A stretch of DNA of 43,243 bases, from positions 1-43,243 of the forward strand of contig JAAZLT010000005.1 in NCBI GenBank assembly GCA_012799205.1, in the 5' to 3' direction. Under the pieces are notes generated by a model. It was given only the letters and a program-made list of their open reading frames with translations, ran no database searches and was not told the origin of the DNA. Below are positions 1 through 8,810 of this stretch, in pieces. The stretch comes from Clostridiales bacterium (GTDB lineage: Bacteria; Bacillota; Clostridia; Caldicoprobacterales; Xylanivirgaceae). The position numbers and the translations under genes were made by a program. Position 1 is the stretch's first letter; each line of letters begins with the position of its first letter.

Positions 1-56
1 TCTGACATATTATAAAAGTCCATAGGTTGCTTTTTTACTCTATCTTCATTGTCCAT
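1..56 (-). CDS. N-terminal start of an unidentified protein (partial)
   Basis: An ATG at 56-54 on the minus strand opens a reading frame that runs off the left edge after 18 complete codons. The peptide begins MDNEDRVKKQPMDFYNM and is too short to identify. An AAGGAG lies at 77-72, but its 15-nt distance from the ATG is longer than usual, so the start is uncertain. The frame points the same way as rlmD. No function is proposed. Confidence 0.4.
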   Translation of the reverse strand, partial: MDNEDRVKKQPMDFYNMS

Positions 57-353
57 ATCAACACCTACTTTCTCCTTTAATTTTATCACAAAACAAGAAC
101 TAAAGAAACAGCTATTTACTACTTATAAAGTAGTTACTTTTTATACCCCATCTGGGATATGTACATCTATCTTGCATACCCATCCCTACTAATTCATCTA
201 ACTAACATACTCAACCCTAAAATTTCTCTAATTTCAGACTTGTTCCCTCAAACAACAAAAATAAGGGTTTTCAAGATTAGTTCGTCATACAAATGAACTC
301 TGCATTTTCACTAATACTTGAAAACCCTTATATATCAATACTTTAGCTGCATT
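57..353. other. Intergenic region between rlmD and the left-edge gene
   Basis: About 300 bases without a convincing gene on either strand. It holds the long hairpin at 261-331 (listed separately), a 7-bp inverted repeat ACTACTT-ATA-AAGTAGT at 118-134, and a possible extended -10 (minus strand TGA-TAAAAT, 88-80) close to the left-edge gene. The inverted repeat is placed like an operator or leader stem for that gene, but nothing shows its function. Confidence 0.5.
261..331 (-). terminator. Long hairpin downstream of rlmD, probable terminator
   Basis: The arms at 261-280 and 311-331 pair over 20 bp with a single bulged A at 316 and enclose a 30-nt loop. Read on the minus strand the stem is followed by ATTTTTGTTG, which suits termination after rlmD (stop at 354). 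The stem is much longer than the other terminators here and has a large loop, so it could instead be a remnant of a small palindromic repeat. I found no second copy in the window. Confidence 0.55.
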
Positions 354-1733
354 TTATTTTTCTTCTCTTGACATCAAACAAACCGTCTCGACATGCACAG
401 TAAATGGAAACATGTCCACTGGCTGTACCCTTTGTACCTCATAGCCATATTTCCTAAGAGGTCCTAAGTCCCTAGCTAGCGTTGCAGGGTTACAAGAAAC
501 ATATATAATCTTCTCAGGTTTTATATCTGCAATCGTCTCTAAAAGTTTTATATCGCATCCCTTTCTAGGCGGGTCTAGAACCACGACATCTGGAACTATA
601 CCATCCCTCATCATATCAATTGCCATATCCTCTGCTCTACCTAATATAAACTCTGCATTATCTACAGCATTTAACCTTGCATTTATTCTAGCGTCTTTCA
701 CAGCGTCCTCCACTATTTCAATCCCATACACCTTGCCGGCATATTTGGATAAAAACAAAGATATGGTACCTATACCACAATAAAGGTCAAATACTATCTC
801 TTTTCCCGATAAATCTGCATATTCGAGTACCTTATTATACAGTATTTCAGTCTGAACTGGATTCACTTGATAAAATGATAGAGGCGATATCCTAAACCTA
901 TATTTCCCTATGGTGTCCTCTATAAAATCTTTACCCCATAGGGTCCTATTGTCCTTTCCAAGTATGACATTGCCCTTTCTTGGGTTTATATTCTGAACTA
1001 TGCTCTTAATCCCCTCAATATTATATTTTAATTCAGAAACCAATTTATCCTGATGGGGTAGTTTCTCTCCATTAGTGACTATTACAGCCATTATTTCACC
1101 TGTATTAAATCCTATCTTTGTCACAACATGCCTTATAATTCCCCTATGGCACTTTTCATCATATACGGGTATTTTATATCTATCTATAAATTCTCGGATG
1201 ATAGCCATTATCCGATCGTTCACTTCATGCTGTATGAGGCAAACATCCATATCTACAATATCATGGCTGCGCCGCCTAAAAAAACCTATCTTTGCATTTT
1301 TACCATCTGATCCAATGGGAAACTGTGCCTTGTTTCTATACCTCATAGGATTTTTCATACCCATAGTTGGTTTGACATCTATATCCTCTATCTTGCCGAT
1401 TCGCACAAGAGCATTCTCTACTACCTTTCTTTTATACTTTAATTGATTATTATAATTCATATGCCAGAGCTGGCATCCACCACATCTATCGAAATACTCA
1501 CAAAAAGCTTTGGTACGCGCCGGCGACTTCCCTAAAATCTTCATTAGCCTAGCAAATCCATAGTTTTTGTTTATTTTAGTCACTTTAGCTTCTACGAGCT
1601 CCCCGGGTAATGCCCCTTCAATAAACAGGGTATATCCATCTACCCTTCCTATACCTTCACCTCTAGAGCCTAAGTCTTCTATATCCACTTCATATATTGT
1701 GTTTTTCTTGACTGGTATATCCCTTCTTGCCAT
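354..1733 (-). CDS. rlmD: 23S rRNA (uracil-5-)-methyltransferase, RlmD/RlmCD type
   Basis: An S-adenosylmethionine-dependent RNA m5U methyltransferase of the TrmA/RlmD family, expected to act on 23S rRNA in the cytoplasm. It has an N-terminal TRAM RNA-binding domain (about residues 8-65), then CEYFDRCGGC (Cys about 78, 84, 87) with a later Cys in DVCLIQ for a [4Fe-4S] cluster. The SAM motif is VFDLYCGIGTISLF, followed by DPPRKGC and the nucleophile motif SCNPATLARDL; HVETV lies near the C-terminus. Length (459 aa) is normal. I chose the ATG at 1733 over the TTG at 1736; the GGAGG at 1748-1744 fits either. Its exact uracil target cannot be read from sequence. It is the last gene of the mtrB-pfkA-pyk-thioesterase unit, after a weak hairpin at 1784-1807. 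Confidence 0.93.
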   Translation of the reverse strand: MARRDIPVKKNTIYEVDIEDLGSRGEGIGRVDGYTLFIEGALPGELVEAKVTKINKNYGFARLMKILGKSPARTKAFCEYFDRCGGCQLWHMNYNNQLKYKRKVVENALVRIGKIEDIDVKPTMGMKNPMRYRNKAQFPIGSDGKNAKIGFFRRRSHDIVDMDVCLIQHEVNDRIMAIIREFIDRYKIPVYDEKCHRGIIRHVVTKIGFNTGEIMAVIVTNGEKLPHQDKLVSELKYNIEGIKSIVQNINPRKGNVILGKDNRTLWGKDFIEDTIGKYRFRISPLSFYQVNPVQTEILYNKVLEYADLSGKEIVFDLYCGIGTISLFLSKYAGKVYGIEIVEDAVKDARINARLNAVDNAEFILGRAEDMAIDMMRDGIVPDVVVLDPPRKGCDIKLLETIADIKPEKIIYVSCNPATLARDLGPLRKYGYEVQRVQPVDMFPFTVHVETVCLMSREEK

Positions 1734-1783
1734 CAATACCTTTCCTCCGTATTCAAGTTATCTGAACAGTTTTATATTAAAAT

Positions 1784-1807
1784 AGGGATGGCTTATGTAC
1801 CATCCCT
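1784..1807 (-). terminator. Hairpin between thioesterase gene and rlmD, weak terminator
   Basis: A perfect 8-bp stem, AGGGATGG/CCATCCCT, with an 8-nt loop sits just after the thioesterase stop. On the minus strand it is followed by ATTTTAATAT, a poor U-tract. It may only partly terminate transcription, or protect the upstream mRNA 3' end. Confidence 0.4.
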
Positions 1808-1814
1808 GCACTTT

Positions 1815-2228
1815 TTATATACATTCCATGAATTTTTCATATATCATAGGACATTCTTTTTTTATATTTATAGGTTTTAAATTGCTATCTGTTATTGCCT
1901 GCACGGTGGATCCATGAGCCAGAAGCGCACCATCGACCTTTTTTCTTATCTCATATTCAAGAACCACTCTTGCACCTTTAAATTTAGTCATCATTGTGCT
2001 TATGATAAGCTCGTCATCATCCTTCGCAGGCATCTTATAATGGCAATGTGTCTCCACTACAGGCATCATATATCCCATCTCTTCCATTTCTCTATAAGAA
2101 AAGCCCATACCTCTCATAAACTCTGTCCTACCTATTTCAAAGTATACATAGTAATTTGAATGGTGTACTATACCCATCCTATCGGTTTCTTTATACCTTA
2201 CCCTTATGGTTGTATCTACCTTTCCCAT
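1815..2228 (-). CDS. Acyl-CoA thioesterase, YbgC/4-hydroxybenzoyl-CoA thioesterase family
   Basis: A 137-aa single hot-dog fold protein. The N-terminal motif VRYKETDRMGIVHHSNYY matches the YbgC/FadM/4HBT family, in which this loop and the following helix form the acyl-CoA thioester hydrolysis site. Such enzymes cleave short- or medium-chain acyl-CoA or acyl-ACP; the substrate cannot be deduced. The ATG at 2228 is preceded by AGGAG (2242-2238) that overlaps the pyk stop codon, so translation is probably coupled to pyk. No signal peptide or membrane segment is visible. Confidence 0.85.
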   Translation of the reverse strand: MGKVDTTIRVRYKETDRMGIVHHSNYYVYFEIGRTEFMRGMGFSYREMEEMGYMMPVVETHCHYKMPAKDDDELIISTMMTKFKGARVVLEYEIRKKVDGALLAHGSTVQAITDSNLKPINIKKECPMIYEKFMECI

Positions 2229-2240
2229 ATGCCTTCACTC

Positions 2241-3659
2241 CTAACTCACCACATGCACTTTTATAAGGTTGGTCCTTCCGCCTTCCCCTACAGGCAGCCC
2301 TGCAGTTATTATTACTGTATCTCCCTCTTTTATAAATCCACCCTCTTTTGCAATCTTTACAGATTTCTCAATCATCTCATCTGTACTTTCAATATTTGGC
2401 GATAAAATTGGCGATACTCCCCATACTAGTCCAAGTTTTCTACATACGCCACTTGATGTCGTAGTAGCAATGATTGGCGGTCCTGGCCTATACCTAGATA
2501 CCATTTTAGCCGTATAGCCCGATTTGGTTGGAGTAATAATTGCATTGGCACCTAATTCACTTGCAACGGCGCAGCTTGCATGACTAATAGCCTGGGTCGT
2601 TGTGGATATATCACTCATGCAATCATCAGAGAAACTTGCCCCATAATCTATATCATCCTCTACCTGCAGCGCTATCTTGACCATAGTATTAAAGGCCTCC
2701 AAAGGATACTTCCCCATTGCGGTTTCCCCCGAGAGCATTATAGCATCGCTACCATCATATATGGCATTGGCCACATCACTAGCCTCTGCTCTAGTTGGTC
2801 TAGGATTTCGCATCATGGAATCTAGCATCTGGGTGGCAGTTATTACTGGCTTACCTGCGAGTATACATTTTTGAATTATTCTCTTTTGCACTAAGGGAAC
2901 ATTTTCTATAGGGATTTCTACCCCTAAATCACCCCTAGCAATCATAATCCCATCCGCTGCTTGAATGATATCATCTATATTGTCTACTCCCAGCTGATTT
3001 TCTATCTTAGCGATTATATGTATATCTTCCCCGCCATGTTCTTTTAGAAAACCTCTTATAGATATTATATCATCTGCATCCTGTACAAAAGATGCAGCGA
3101 TATAATCCACATCCTTTTCAATTCCAAATATTATATCTGCCTTATCCTTCTCTGTAAGGTTAGGTAGATTAAGGGGTATACCAGGTATGTTTACCCCTTT
3201 ATGATCACTTAATATTCCGCCGTTTAATACTGTACAGTAAACCTCAGTGTCAAGAACTCTATCAACCACAAGTTCAACCAACCCATCATCTATAAGTATA
3301 TGAGTTCCCTCGCGAACATCGTCTACTATATCTTCATATGATACATGTGCACGCGTTTCATCACCTGTGAAAGGTTTGGTAGTCAGTATAAAGGTCTGCC
3401 CCTCCCCTATATAGACTCTCTCCTCCTTAAATTTACCTAGACGAATTTCAGCACCTTTTGTATCTAATAGTATAGCAACAGGTAATTCTTTCTTTTTTCT
3501 GATCTCTTTTACAAGGTCTATTCTAGCGGCATGTTCTTCATGATCTCCATGGGAAAAATTTAATCTAACTACATTAGCACCCATCTCAAGGAGCTTGGAC
3601 AATACATTGGGATCACCGCTTGCTGGACCTAGCGTACATACTATCTTTGTCTTTCTCAT
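2241..3659 (-). CDS. pyk: Pyruvate kinase
   Basis: Converts phosphoenolpyruvate and ADP to pyruvate and ATP in the last step of glycolysis. The start MRKTKIVCTLGPAS is the usual family N-terminus. NFSHGDHEEH, the active-site region MIARGDLGVEIP, and ATQMLDSMMRNPRPTRAE are all intact. The 472-aa length is that of the core enzyme, without the extra C-terminal PEP-utilizer-like domain found in many Bacillus and Clostridia enzymes. A GTG four codons further upstream (3671) is in frame but has no ribosome site; AGGTGGG at 3673-3667 lies 7 nt before the ATG at 3659, so I use that. It follows pfkA by about 29 nt in one operon. Confidence 0.96.
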   Translation of the reverse strand: MRKTKIVCTLGPASGDPNVLSKLLEMGANVVRLNFSHGDHEEHAARIDLVKEIRKKKELPVAILLDTKGAEIRLGKFKEERVYIGEGQTFILTTKPFTGDETRAHVSYEDIVDDVREGTHILIDDGLVELVVDRVLDTEVYCTVLNGGILSDHKGVNIPGIPLNLPNLTEKDKADIIFGIEKDVDYIAASFVQDADDIISIRGFLKEHGGEDIHIIAKIENQLGVDNIDDIIQAADGIMIARGDLGVEIPIENVPLVQKRIIQKCILAGKPVITATQMLDSMMRNPRPTRAEASDVANAIYDGSDAIMLSGETAMGKYPLEAFNTMVKIALQVEDDIDYGASFSDDCMSDISTTTQAISHASCAVASELGANAIITPTKSGYTAKMVSRYRPGPPIIATTTSSGVCRKLGLVWGVSPILSPNIESTDEMIEKSVKIAKEGGFIKEGDTVIITAGLPVGEGGRTNLIKVHVVS

Positions 3660-3688
3660 ATGGTTTCCCACCTAATATATTATTCCAA

Positions 3689-4666
3689 TCATATAGATAA
3701 TATCTTGGACAACTCATATAATTCCATATCAAATTTTTTCTCTATACTTAGAGCTTCCTCTATATCCTTATCTATAATCTTATTATCTACCAAACAAACC
3801 ACTCTATTCCCAATGCCCTTGCTGAGTAAATCTACTGCATGAGCACCCATGCGACTGGCTAATATCCTATCAAACATAGATGGGTTACCGCCCCTTTGAA
3901 TATGTCCTAATATAGTGGCCCTTGTTTCAATACCGGTCTTTGCCTCTATCTTTTCACTCAGCCTCTCCGCTCTATTTGATTTATCAGCATGTCCAACACC
4001 TTCTGCTAGAAGGATTATATGTGATAGTTTGCCTCTTTCCTTACCATCGTTAAGATCTGCGCATATCTCATCTATATCAAATGGGAGCTCTGGTACTATT
4101 ATATTCTCAGCCCCACCAGCAACCCCTGCATATAGGGCAATATCTCCGGCATCCCTTCCCATTACCTCTACTATATTGGCCCTTCCATGGGATGTAATAG
4201 TATCTCTTATCTTATTAATTGCATCTAAAGCAGTATTTACAGCAGTATCAAATCCTATAGAAAAGTCAGTACATCCTATATCGTTATCTATTGTGGCAGG
4301 TATACCTACTGCCGGTACTCCAAGCCTTGATAGATCTTTAGCCCCGCGAAAAGACCCATCCCCGCCTATTATTACAACTCCTTCTATTTCATAGTTTTCA
4401 ATTACCTCTAGAGCCATTTTAAGACCCTCTTCGGAGTTGAATTGATCGCATCTAGCTGTTCTTAGTATAGTGCCGCCACGGTGCACTATATCACCTACTG
4501 ATGCCACATCCATCTCTTGGAACTCACTATGGATAAGCCCATTAAAGCCTAGTTTTACTCCAAATATTTTGATATTATTGTATATAGCAGTTCTCACTAC
4601 TGCCCTTATGGCAGCATTCATTCCTGGTGCGTCCCCACCACTAGTTATTACAGCGATTCTTTCCAT
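3689..4666 (-). CDS. pfkA: ATP-dependent 6-phosphofructokinase
   Basis: Phosphorylates fructose 6-phosphate to fructose 1,6-bisphosphate, the committed step of glycolysis. It is a standard 325-aa bacterial PfkA: nucleotide loop [14 protein letters not shown] at the N-terminus, GGDGSFRGA, the catalytic PATIDNDI with [12 protein letters not shown], and [14 protein letters not shown] near residues 245-260. The Asp of TIDND is the expected catalytic base. GGGAGG (4680-4675) sits 8 nt before the ATG. It lies between mtrB and pyk with short gaps, so the two glycolytic kinases are co-transcribed, as is common in Firmicutes. Confidence 0.97.
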   Translation of the reverse strand: MERIAVITSGGDAPGMNAAIRAVVRTAIYNNIKIFGVKLGFNGLIHSEFQEMDVASVGDIVHRGGTILRTARCDQFNSEEGLKMALEVIENYEIEGVVIIGGDGSFRGAKDLSRLGVPAVGIPATIDNDIGCTDFSIGFDTAVNTALDAINKIRDTITSHGRANIVEVMGRDAGDIALYAGVAGGAENIIVPELPFDIDEICADLNDGKERGKLSHIILLAEGVGHADKSNRAERLSEKIEAKTGIETRATILGHIQRGGNPSMFDRILASRMGAHAVDLLSKGIGNRVVCLVDNKIIDKDIEEALSIEKKFDMELYELSKILSI

Positions 4667-4690
4667 ATTTGTTGCCTCCCCATATATAAA

Positions 4691-4936
4691 TTAATTATTG
4701 TCTTCTTGGTGAGATAGTAGGTCGCCAAATTTAGTTAAAATCCTAGCCTTGCCCCTTATCTTCATAGCTGAAGTATTTTGGGTAAATTGCGCTACCATTA
4801 CTTCTCCCTTGTCAAGCTTTTCCGTATGATGAAATCTAGTATCGGCACCCCTTGTCATTCCTATAATACTAACACCATCTTCTAAGGCCTGTATACAGAT
4901 ATATTCACCTTGTACAGATTTGTTTTGAATCTCCAT
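4691..4936 (-). CDS. mtrB: Trp RNA-binding attenuation protein (TRAP)
   Basis: An 81-aa homologue of Bacillus TRAP, which assembles into an 11-subunit ring, binds tryptophan between subunits and then binds RNA with repeated (G/U)AG triplets, shutting down trp genes by termination or translation block. The tryptophan-site segments GMTRGADTRFHHTEKLD and QFTQNTSAMK are conserved, as are the RNA-binding lysine/arginine residues in KLDKGEV and KIRG. GGAGGG is 6 nt before the ATG at 4936. It is the first gene of the unit containing pfkA and pyk, directly after dnaE, and no trp gene or anti-TRAP gene lies in the window. The family assignment is firm; the RNA targets are unknown. Confidence 0.93.
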   Translation of the reverse strand: MEIQNKSVQGEYICIQALEDGVSIIGMTRGADTRFHHTEKLDKGEVMVAQFTQNTSAMKIRGKARILTKFGDLLSHQEDNN

Positions 4937-4984
4937 GTCTTTCCCTCCAATAAAGATTTCACCGTATTTTATGGATTTATTTAT

Positions 4985-4993
4985 ATTATATCA
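4985..4993 (-). promoter_or_regulatory. Extended -10 promoter for mtrB-pfkA-pyk
   Basis: The minus strand reads TGATATAAT here (TG plus one base plus a perfect TATAAT), about 50 nt before the mtrB ATG. No good -35 hexamer lies at 16-18 nt, which an extended -10 can tolerate. Placement fits a transcription start near 4978 and a leader of about 40 nt. Confidence 0.6.
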
Positions 4994-5027
4994 TTACTTA
5001 AGAGGATATTCTATAATTTCATTATAT

Positions 5028-8000
5028 TTACTCAACTATCTTTACTGACTGCTCGCCCAAAAGTCTGTGAAGTTCTTTCAATGGCATAGTATCCTCTCGC
5101 ACCCACATCCTTCTATCTGCTAAATAACTCTCACCCGTCTCTTCCATATATAGATATACAGGTATATCGCCCCCATGTTCCTGGAGGATTGGGCATATTT
5201 GCTCCTTTATATTTATATCCCTTCCCTTAGAGATCTTAAGATAAAGTCTTTTATTTAATGTCTTTGTCAAAGGTGTTATCTTATCGGCTAGTATTTTTGG
5301 CTCTTCCTCTTCACGCATACTCACTCTGCCTTCCACTATTACAGTATTGTCTATATCTAATATCTTATTATACCTTTGATATACGATTGGGAACACTATA
5401 ATCTCTACAATACCGTATAGATCTTCTAATGTAACAAATGCCATTATATCATTTTTTTTAGTGGCCATTATCTTCCTATCAACTACTATACCGCCTACCT
5501 TTATACGCCCCCCATCCCTAAGGCCTTTAGCTCCAACCTTTGCTTCTAAGGGTTGTTCGTTCAGCTCTCTAAGCTCTAAAGTGGTATTTAATCTATTTAG
5601 TATAGACTTATATTCATCTAAGGGATGCCCACTTATATAGACACCTGTCATCTCCTTTTCCATAGATAACATAATCTCTTGGGAAAACTCATCTATATCG
5701 GGCAGTGTATCTTTCACTAGCATATCCCTATTATCTCCAACCATGCTTTCAAATAGGGATACTTGTCCCTTAATATTTCGCCTCTTATCTTGATGGACAC
5801 TATCGAGTATTCGATCATATACGCCCATAAGCTGTGACCTATATACCCCTATGGAGTCAAATGCCCCACATTTTATAAGGCTTTCTACCATTCTCTTGTT
5901 TAGATTTTTAGAGTCCACTCTATTACAAAAATCTGAGAAAGATACAAACCTACCTCCATTTCTTCTGGCCTCTATCATAGCCTCTATGGCAGACCTGCCT
6001 ACATTTTTTACAGCCGATAGACCAAAACGTATCTTGCCGTCTATAACTGTAAACTTGGAAAATCCCTCATTTACATCTGGTGGTAGTACATCTATTCCCT
6101 TTTTGCGGCAATATTGTATATAGCTGGCGACTTTGCTGCTATTATCCATTACACTCGTCATGAGAGCTGCCATAAATTCCACCGGATAATGGTATTTTAA
6201 CCATGCTGTTCTATATGCAATTAATGCATATGCTGCGGCGTGGGATTTATTGAAAGCATATTTGGCAAATTCCATCATCTCATCAAATATCTCTATTGCT
6301 TTCTCCTCTGATACGCCTTTACTAAGCGCACCGGATATAATTGTCTTTCCTTTTTCATCTTTCTGTCCATATATAAAATTATGTCTTTCCTTTTCCATTA
6401 CATCTATCTTTTTGTCTGCCATGGCACGTCTTACCAGATCGGATCGGCCCAGGGAATAGCCGCCAATATCTCTCACAATCTGCATGACCTGCTCCTGATA
6501 TACCATGCATCCATAGGTCACCTCTAATATAGGTGCCAACACTTCATCTGTGTAATTTATCTTCTCTGGATGGTTTTTATTATCCAAATACCTTGGGATC
6601 TGATCCATTGGCCCAGGCCTATATAAGGATATCCCCGCTATTATATCTTCAAATGCTCTAGGCTTTAGCTCCTTCATAAACTGTTTCATTCCGGAGTTTT
6701 CTAGTTGAAATACCCCTTCCGTATCACCCTTACCTAGCATCTTATATACATTTTCATCATCTAAAGGTATATTAGCTATATCGAGCTTGTTTTTTGTACT
6801 ATCCTCTATAAGTTCCAGTGTATCCCTTATAACAGTCAATGTTCTAAGGCCTAAAAAATCCATCTTAAGCAGCCCTAAATCCTCCAGATCTCCCATAGCA
6901 AATTGGGTAGTTATAGTATCGTCGTTTTTTTGGAGGGGCACATGATCTACCACAGGGTCTTTAGATATAACAACACCTGCAGCATGGGTAGATGCATGTC
7001 TTGGAAGGCCTTCAAGTTTTTTTGAAGTGTCTATTAGTGTCTTTACATTTGGATCATTTTCGTATAAGACATTAAGCTCTTTGTTTAACTTTAAAGCTCT
7101 ATCTATGGTCATTCCGATCTCAAAGGGTATCATCTTGGCTATCCTATCTACCTCACCATAGGGCATATCTAAAGCCCTTCCTACATCCCTTATAGCACCC
7201 CTTGCTGCCATAGTTCCAAATGTTATTATTTGGGCAACCCTATCCTCACCGTATTTCTCTACAACATAGTCTATTACCTCTTGACGCCTTTCAAAGCAAA
7301 AATCTACATCTATATCTGGCATACTAATTCTCTCAGGATTTAGAAATCTCTCAAATAAAAGATCATATTCTAGTGGGTCAATCTGTGTTATATCTAATAC
7401 ATAAGATACAATGCTTCCCGCTGCACTACCTCTTCCGGGCCCAACTATAATGCCGTTTTCTCTTGCATATTTTATAAAATCCCAAACAATCAAGAAATAA
7501 TCTACATATCCCATGCCATCTATGACATTGAGTTCATATTCTAACCGCTCCAATATATTTTTATCTATATTCTGATATTTCTTTCTCATACCCTTTATAC
7601 ATTGTTGTTTTAGATACTCATATGGGGTAAGATTTTCCGGCACATCAAATTTAGGTAGGTGGGCCGTTTCAAAATCAAAGTCTACCCTGCATCTTCTAGC
7701 AATATCTAAAGTATTTTTTAGGGCATCAGGATATTCATGAAATATTCTTTCCATTTCCTCCTGAGATTTGAGATAAAACTCTCTAGTCTCAAAGCTCATT
7801 CTATCCTCATCATCTACTGTTTTGCCTGTCTGTATACATAGCAATATATCATGGGCCTCTGCATCTTCCCTATTTACATAATGGACATCGTTAGTTGCCA
7901 CAAGTGGAATCCCCGTCTCTTGACTGAGCCTTACAAGTTGTTTATTTACCCTGCGTTGTTCCTTCATGCCATGATCTTGAAGCTCTAGATAAAAGTTACC

Positions 8001-8504
8001 TTGCCCCAGTATATTATTTAGGCGAATTGCAAGCCTTTTAGCCTCACCATAATTGCCCTTTATTATTTTTGAAGGTATATCTCCAGCAATACAACCACTT
8101 AGAGCTATAAGTCCCTGGCTATGTTTTTCCAATAGGTCATAATCTATTCGCGGCTTATAATAAAAACCTTCTATAAACCCCTGGGTTACTAATTTTATAA
8201 GGTTTTTATAGCCAGTTTGGTTTTTAGCCAGTAATACTAAATGGGCATAGTCACCGTTTGTCCTTGCTAGTTTATCATGCATAGAATTTGGGGCTATATA
8301 GACTTCGCATCCAATAATAGGGTGAATATTACGTTTTTTAGCCTCTTTATAAAAATCTACCACTCCATACATTACCCCATGATCTGTTATAGCGATACTA
8401 GACATGCCCAAATCGCTACATCTATCTAAAAGGTCTCCTATACGCCCCGCTCCGTCTAATAGGCTATATTCAGTATGAACATGCAGATGTACAAAGTCCC
8501 TCAT
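5028..8504 (-). CDS. dnaE: DNA polymerase III alpha subunit, DnaE type
   Basis: A 1158-aa C-family replicative polymerase. The N-terminal PHP domain begins HVHTEYSLLDGAGRI. The polymerase core carries GPGRGSAAGS and the catalytic acidic motif MPDIDVDFCF (about residues 395-405). A tandem helix-hairpin-helix and an OB-fold segment (VTLEDLYGIVEIIVFP) follow. It has no proofreading exonuclease domain, so it is not PolC; low-GC Gram-positives normally have both, with DnaE acting with primase on the lagging strand. The ATG at 8504 has GAGG 7 nt upstream. It follows the HPr gene closely in a murB-whiA-HPr-dnaE unit. The frame is intact. Confidence 0.97.
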   Translation of the reverse strand: MRDFVHLHVHTEYSLLDGAGRIGDLLDRCSDLGMSSIAITDHGVMYGVVDFYKEAKKRNIHPIIGCEVYIAPNSMHDKLARTNGDYAHLVLLAKNQTGYKNLIKLVTQGFIEGFYYKPRIDYDLLEKHSQGLIALSGCIAGDIPSKIIKGNYGEAKRLAIRLNNILGQGNFYLELQDHGMKEQRRVNKQLVRLSQETGIPLVATNDVHYVNREDAEAHDILLCIQTGKTVDDEDRMSFETREFYLKSQEEMERIFHEYPDALKNTLDIARRCRVDFDFETAHLPKFDVPENLTPYEYLKQQCIKGMRKKYQNIDKNILERLEYELNVIDGMGYVDYFLIVWDFIKYARENGIIVGPGRGSAAGSIVSYVLDITQIDPLEYDLLFERFLNPERISMPDIDVDFCFERRQEVIDYVVEKYGEDRVAQIITFGTMAARGAIRDVGRALDMPYGEVDRIAKMIPFEIGMTIDRALKLNKELNVLYENDPNVKTLIDTSKKLEGLPRHASTHAAGVVISKDPVVDHVPLQKNDDTITTQFAMGDLEDLGLLKMDFLGLRTLTVIRDTLELIEDSTKNKLDIANIPLDDENVYKMLGKGDTEGVFQLENSGMKQFMKELKPRAFEDIIAGISLYRPGPMDQIPRYLDNKNHPEKINYTDEVLAPILEVTYGCMVYQEQVMQIVRDIGGYSLGRSDLVRRAMADKKIDVMEKERHNFIYGQKDEKGKTIISGALSKGVSEEKAIEIFDEMMEFAKYAFNKSHAAAYALIAYRTAWLKYHYPVEFMAALMTSVMDNSSKVASYIQYCRKKGIDVLPPDVNEGFSKFTVIDGKIRFGLSAVKNVGRSAIEAMIEARRNGGRFVSFSDFCNRVDSKNLNKRMVESLIKCGAFDSIGVYRSQLMGVYDRILDSVHQDKRRNIKGQVSLFESMVGDNRDMLVKDTLPDIDEFSQEIMLSMEKEMTGVYISGHPLDEYKSILNRLNTTLELRELNEQPLEAKVGAKGLRDGGRIKVGGIVVDRKIMATKKNDIMAFVTLEDLYGIVEIIVFPIVYQRYNKILDIDNTVIVEGRVSMREEEEPKILADKITPLTKTLNKRLYLKISKGRDINIKEQICPILQEHGGDIPVYLYMEETGESYLADRRMWVREDTMPLKELHRLLGEQSVKIVE

Positions 8505-8534
8505 CTTACTACCTCACTTCCTCTTATGCAAAAA

Positions 8535-8810
8535 TCACGTTCCTATCATCTCGTTTAAATCAAATTTGATAAGCTTTGTCATAGCTTCCATAGCCTCTAC
8601 CTCATCATATCCATCTATTTTTAGAATTATCTTATCACCAGAAGCTATATTAAGAGACATTACTCCCATAACACTTTTTGCGTCAATCTCCCTATCTCCT
8701 TTTTGGATTAATATCCTAGAAGAAAACTTGCTAGCTACTTGAACAAATAGAGCAGCTGGCCGAGCATGTATACCAGATTCATAATCTACAATCAATTCAG
8801 CTTCAACCAT
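8535..8810 (-). CDS. ptsH: HPr family phosphocarrier protein
   Basis: A 91-aa HPr-like protein. It has His15 in GIHARPAA, the site phosphorylated by PTS enzyme I, and Ser46 in KSVMGVMSL, the site used by HPr kinase/phosphorylase, so it could serve both sugar transport and catabolite control. Having His15 separates it from Crh, which lacks it. The ATG abuts the whiA stop with no gap (TAA then ATG), and its GGAGG lies inside whiA, so the two are translationally coupled. No enzyme I or PTS permease gene is in the window; HprK, its likely modifier, is encoded at 11831-12775. Confidence 0.92.
   Translation of the reverse strand: MVEAELIVDYESGIHARPAALFVQVASKFSSRILIQKGDREIDAKSVMGVMSLNIASGDKIILKIDGYDEVEAMEAMTKLIKFDLNEMIGT

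Noticed and set aside
130-235. Riboswitch in the leader of the left-edge gene (hairpin of ATATCCC with GGGGTAT near 145-165 and other short repeats).
   Set aside because: The stems are short and I recognise no conserved riboswitch core; no terminator follows on the minus strand.
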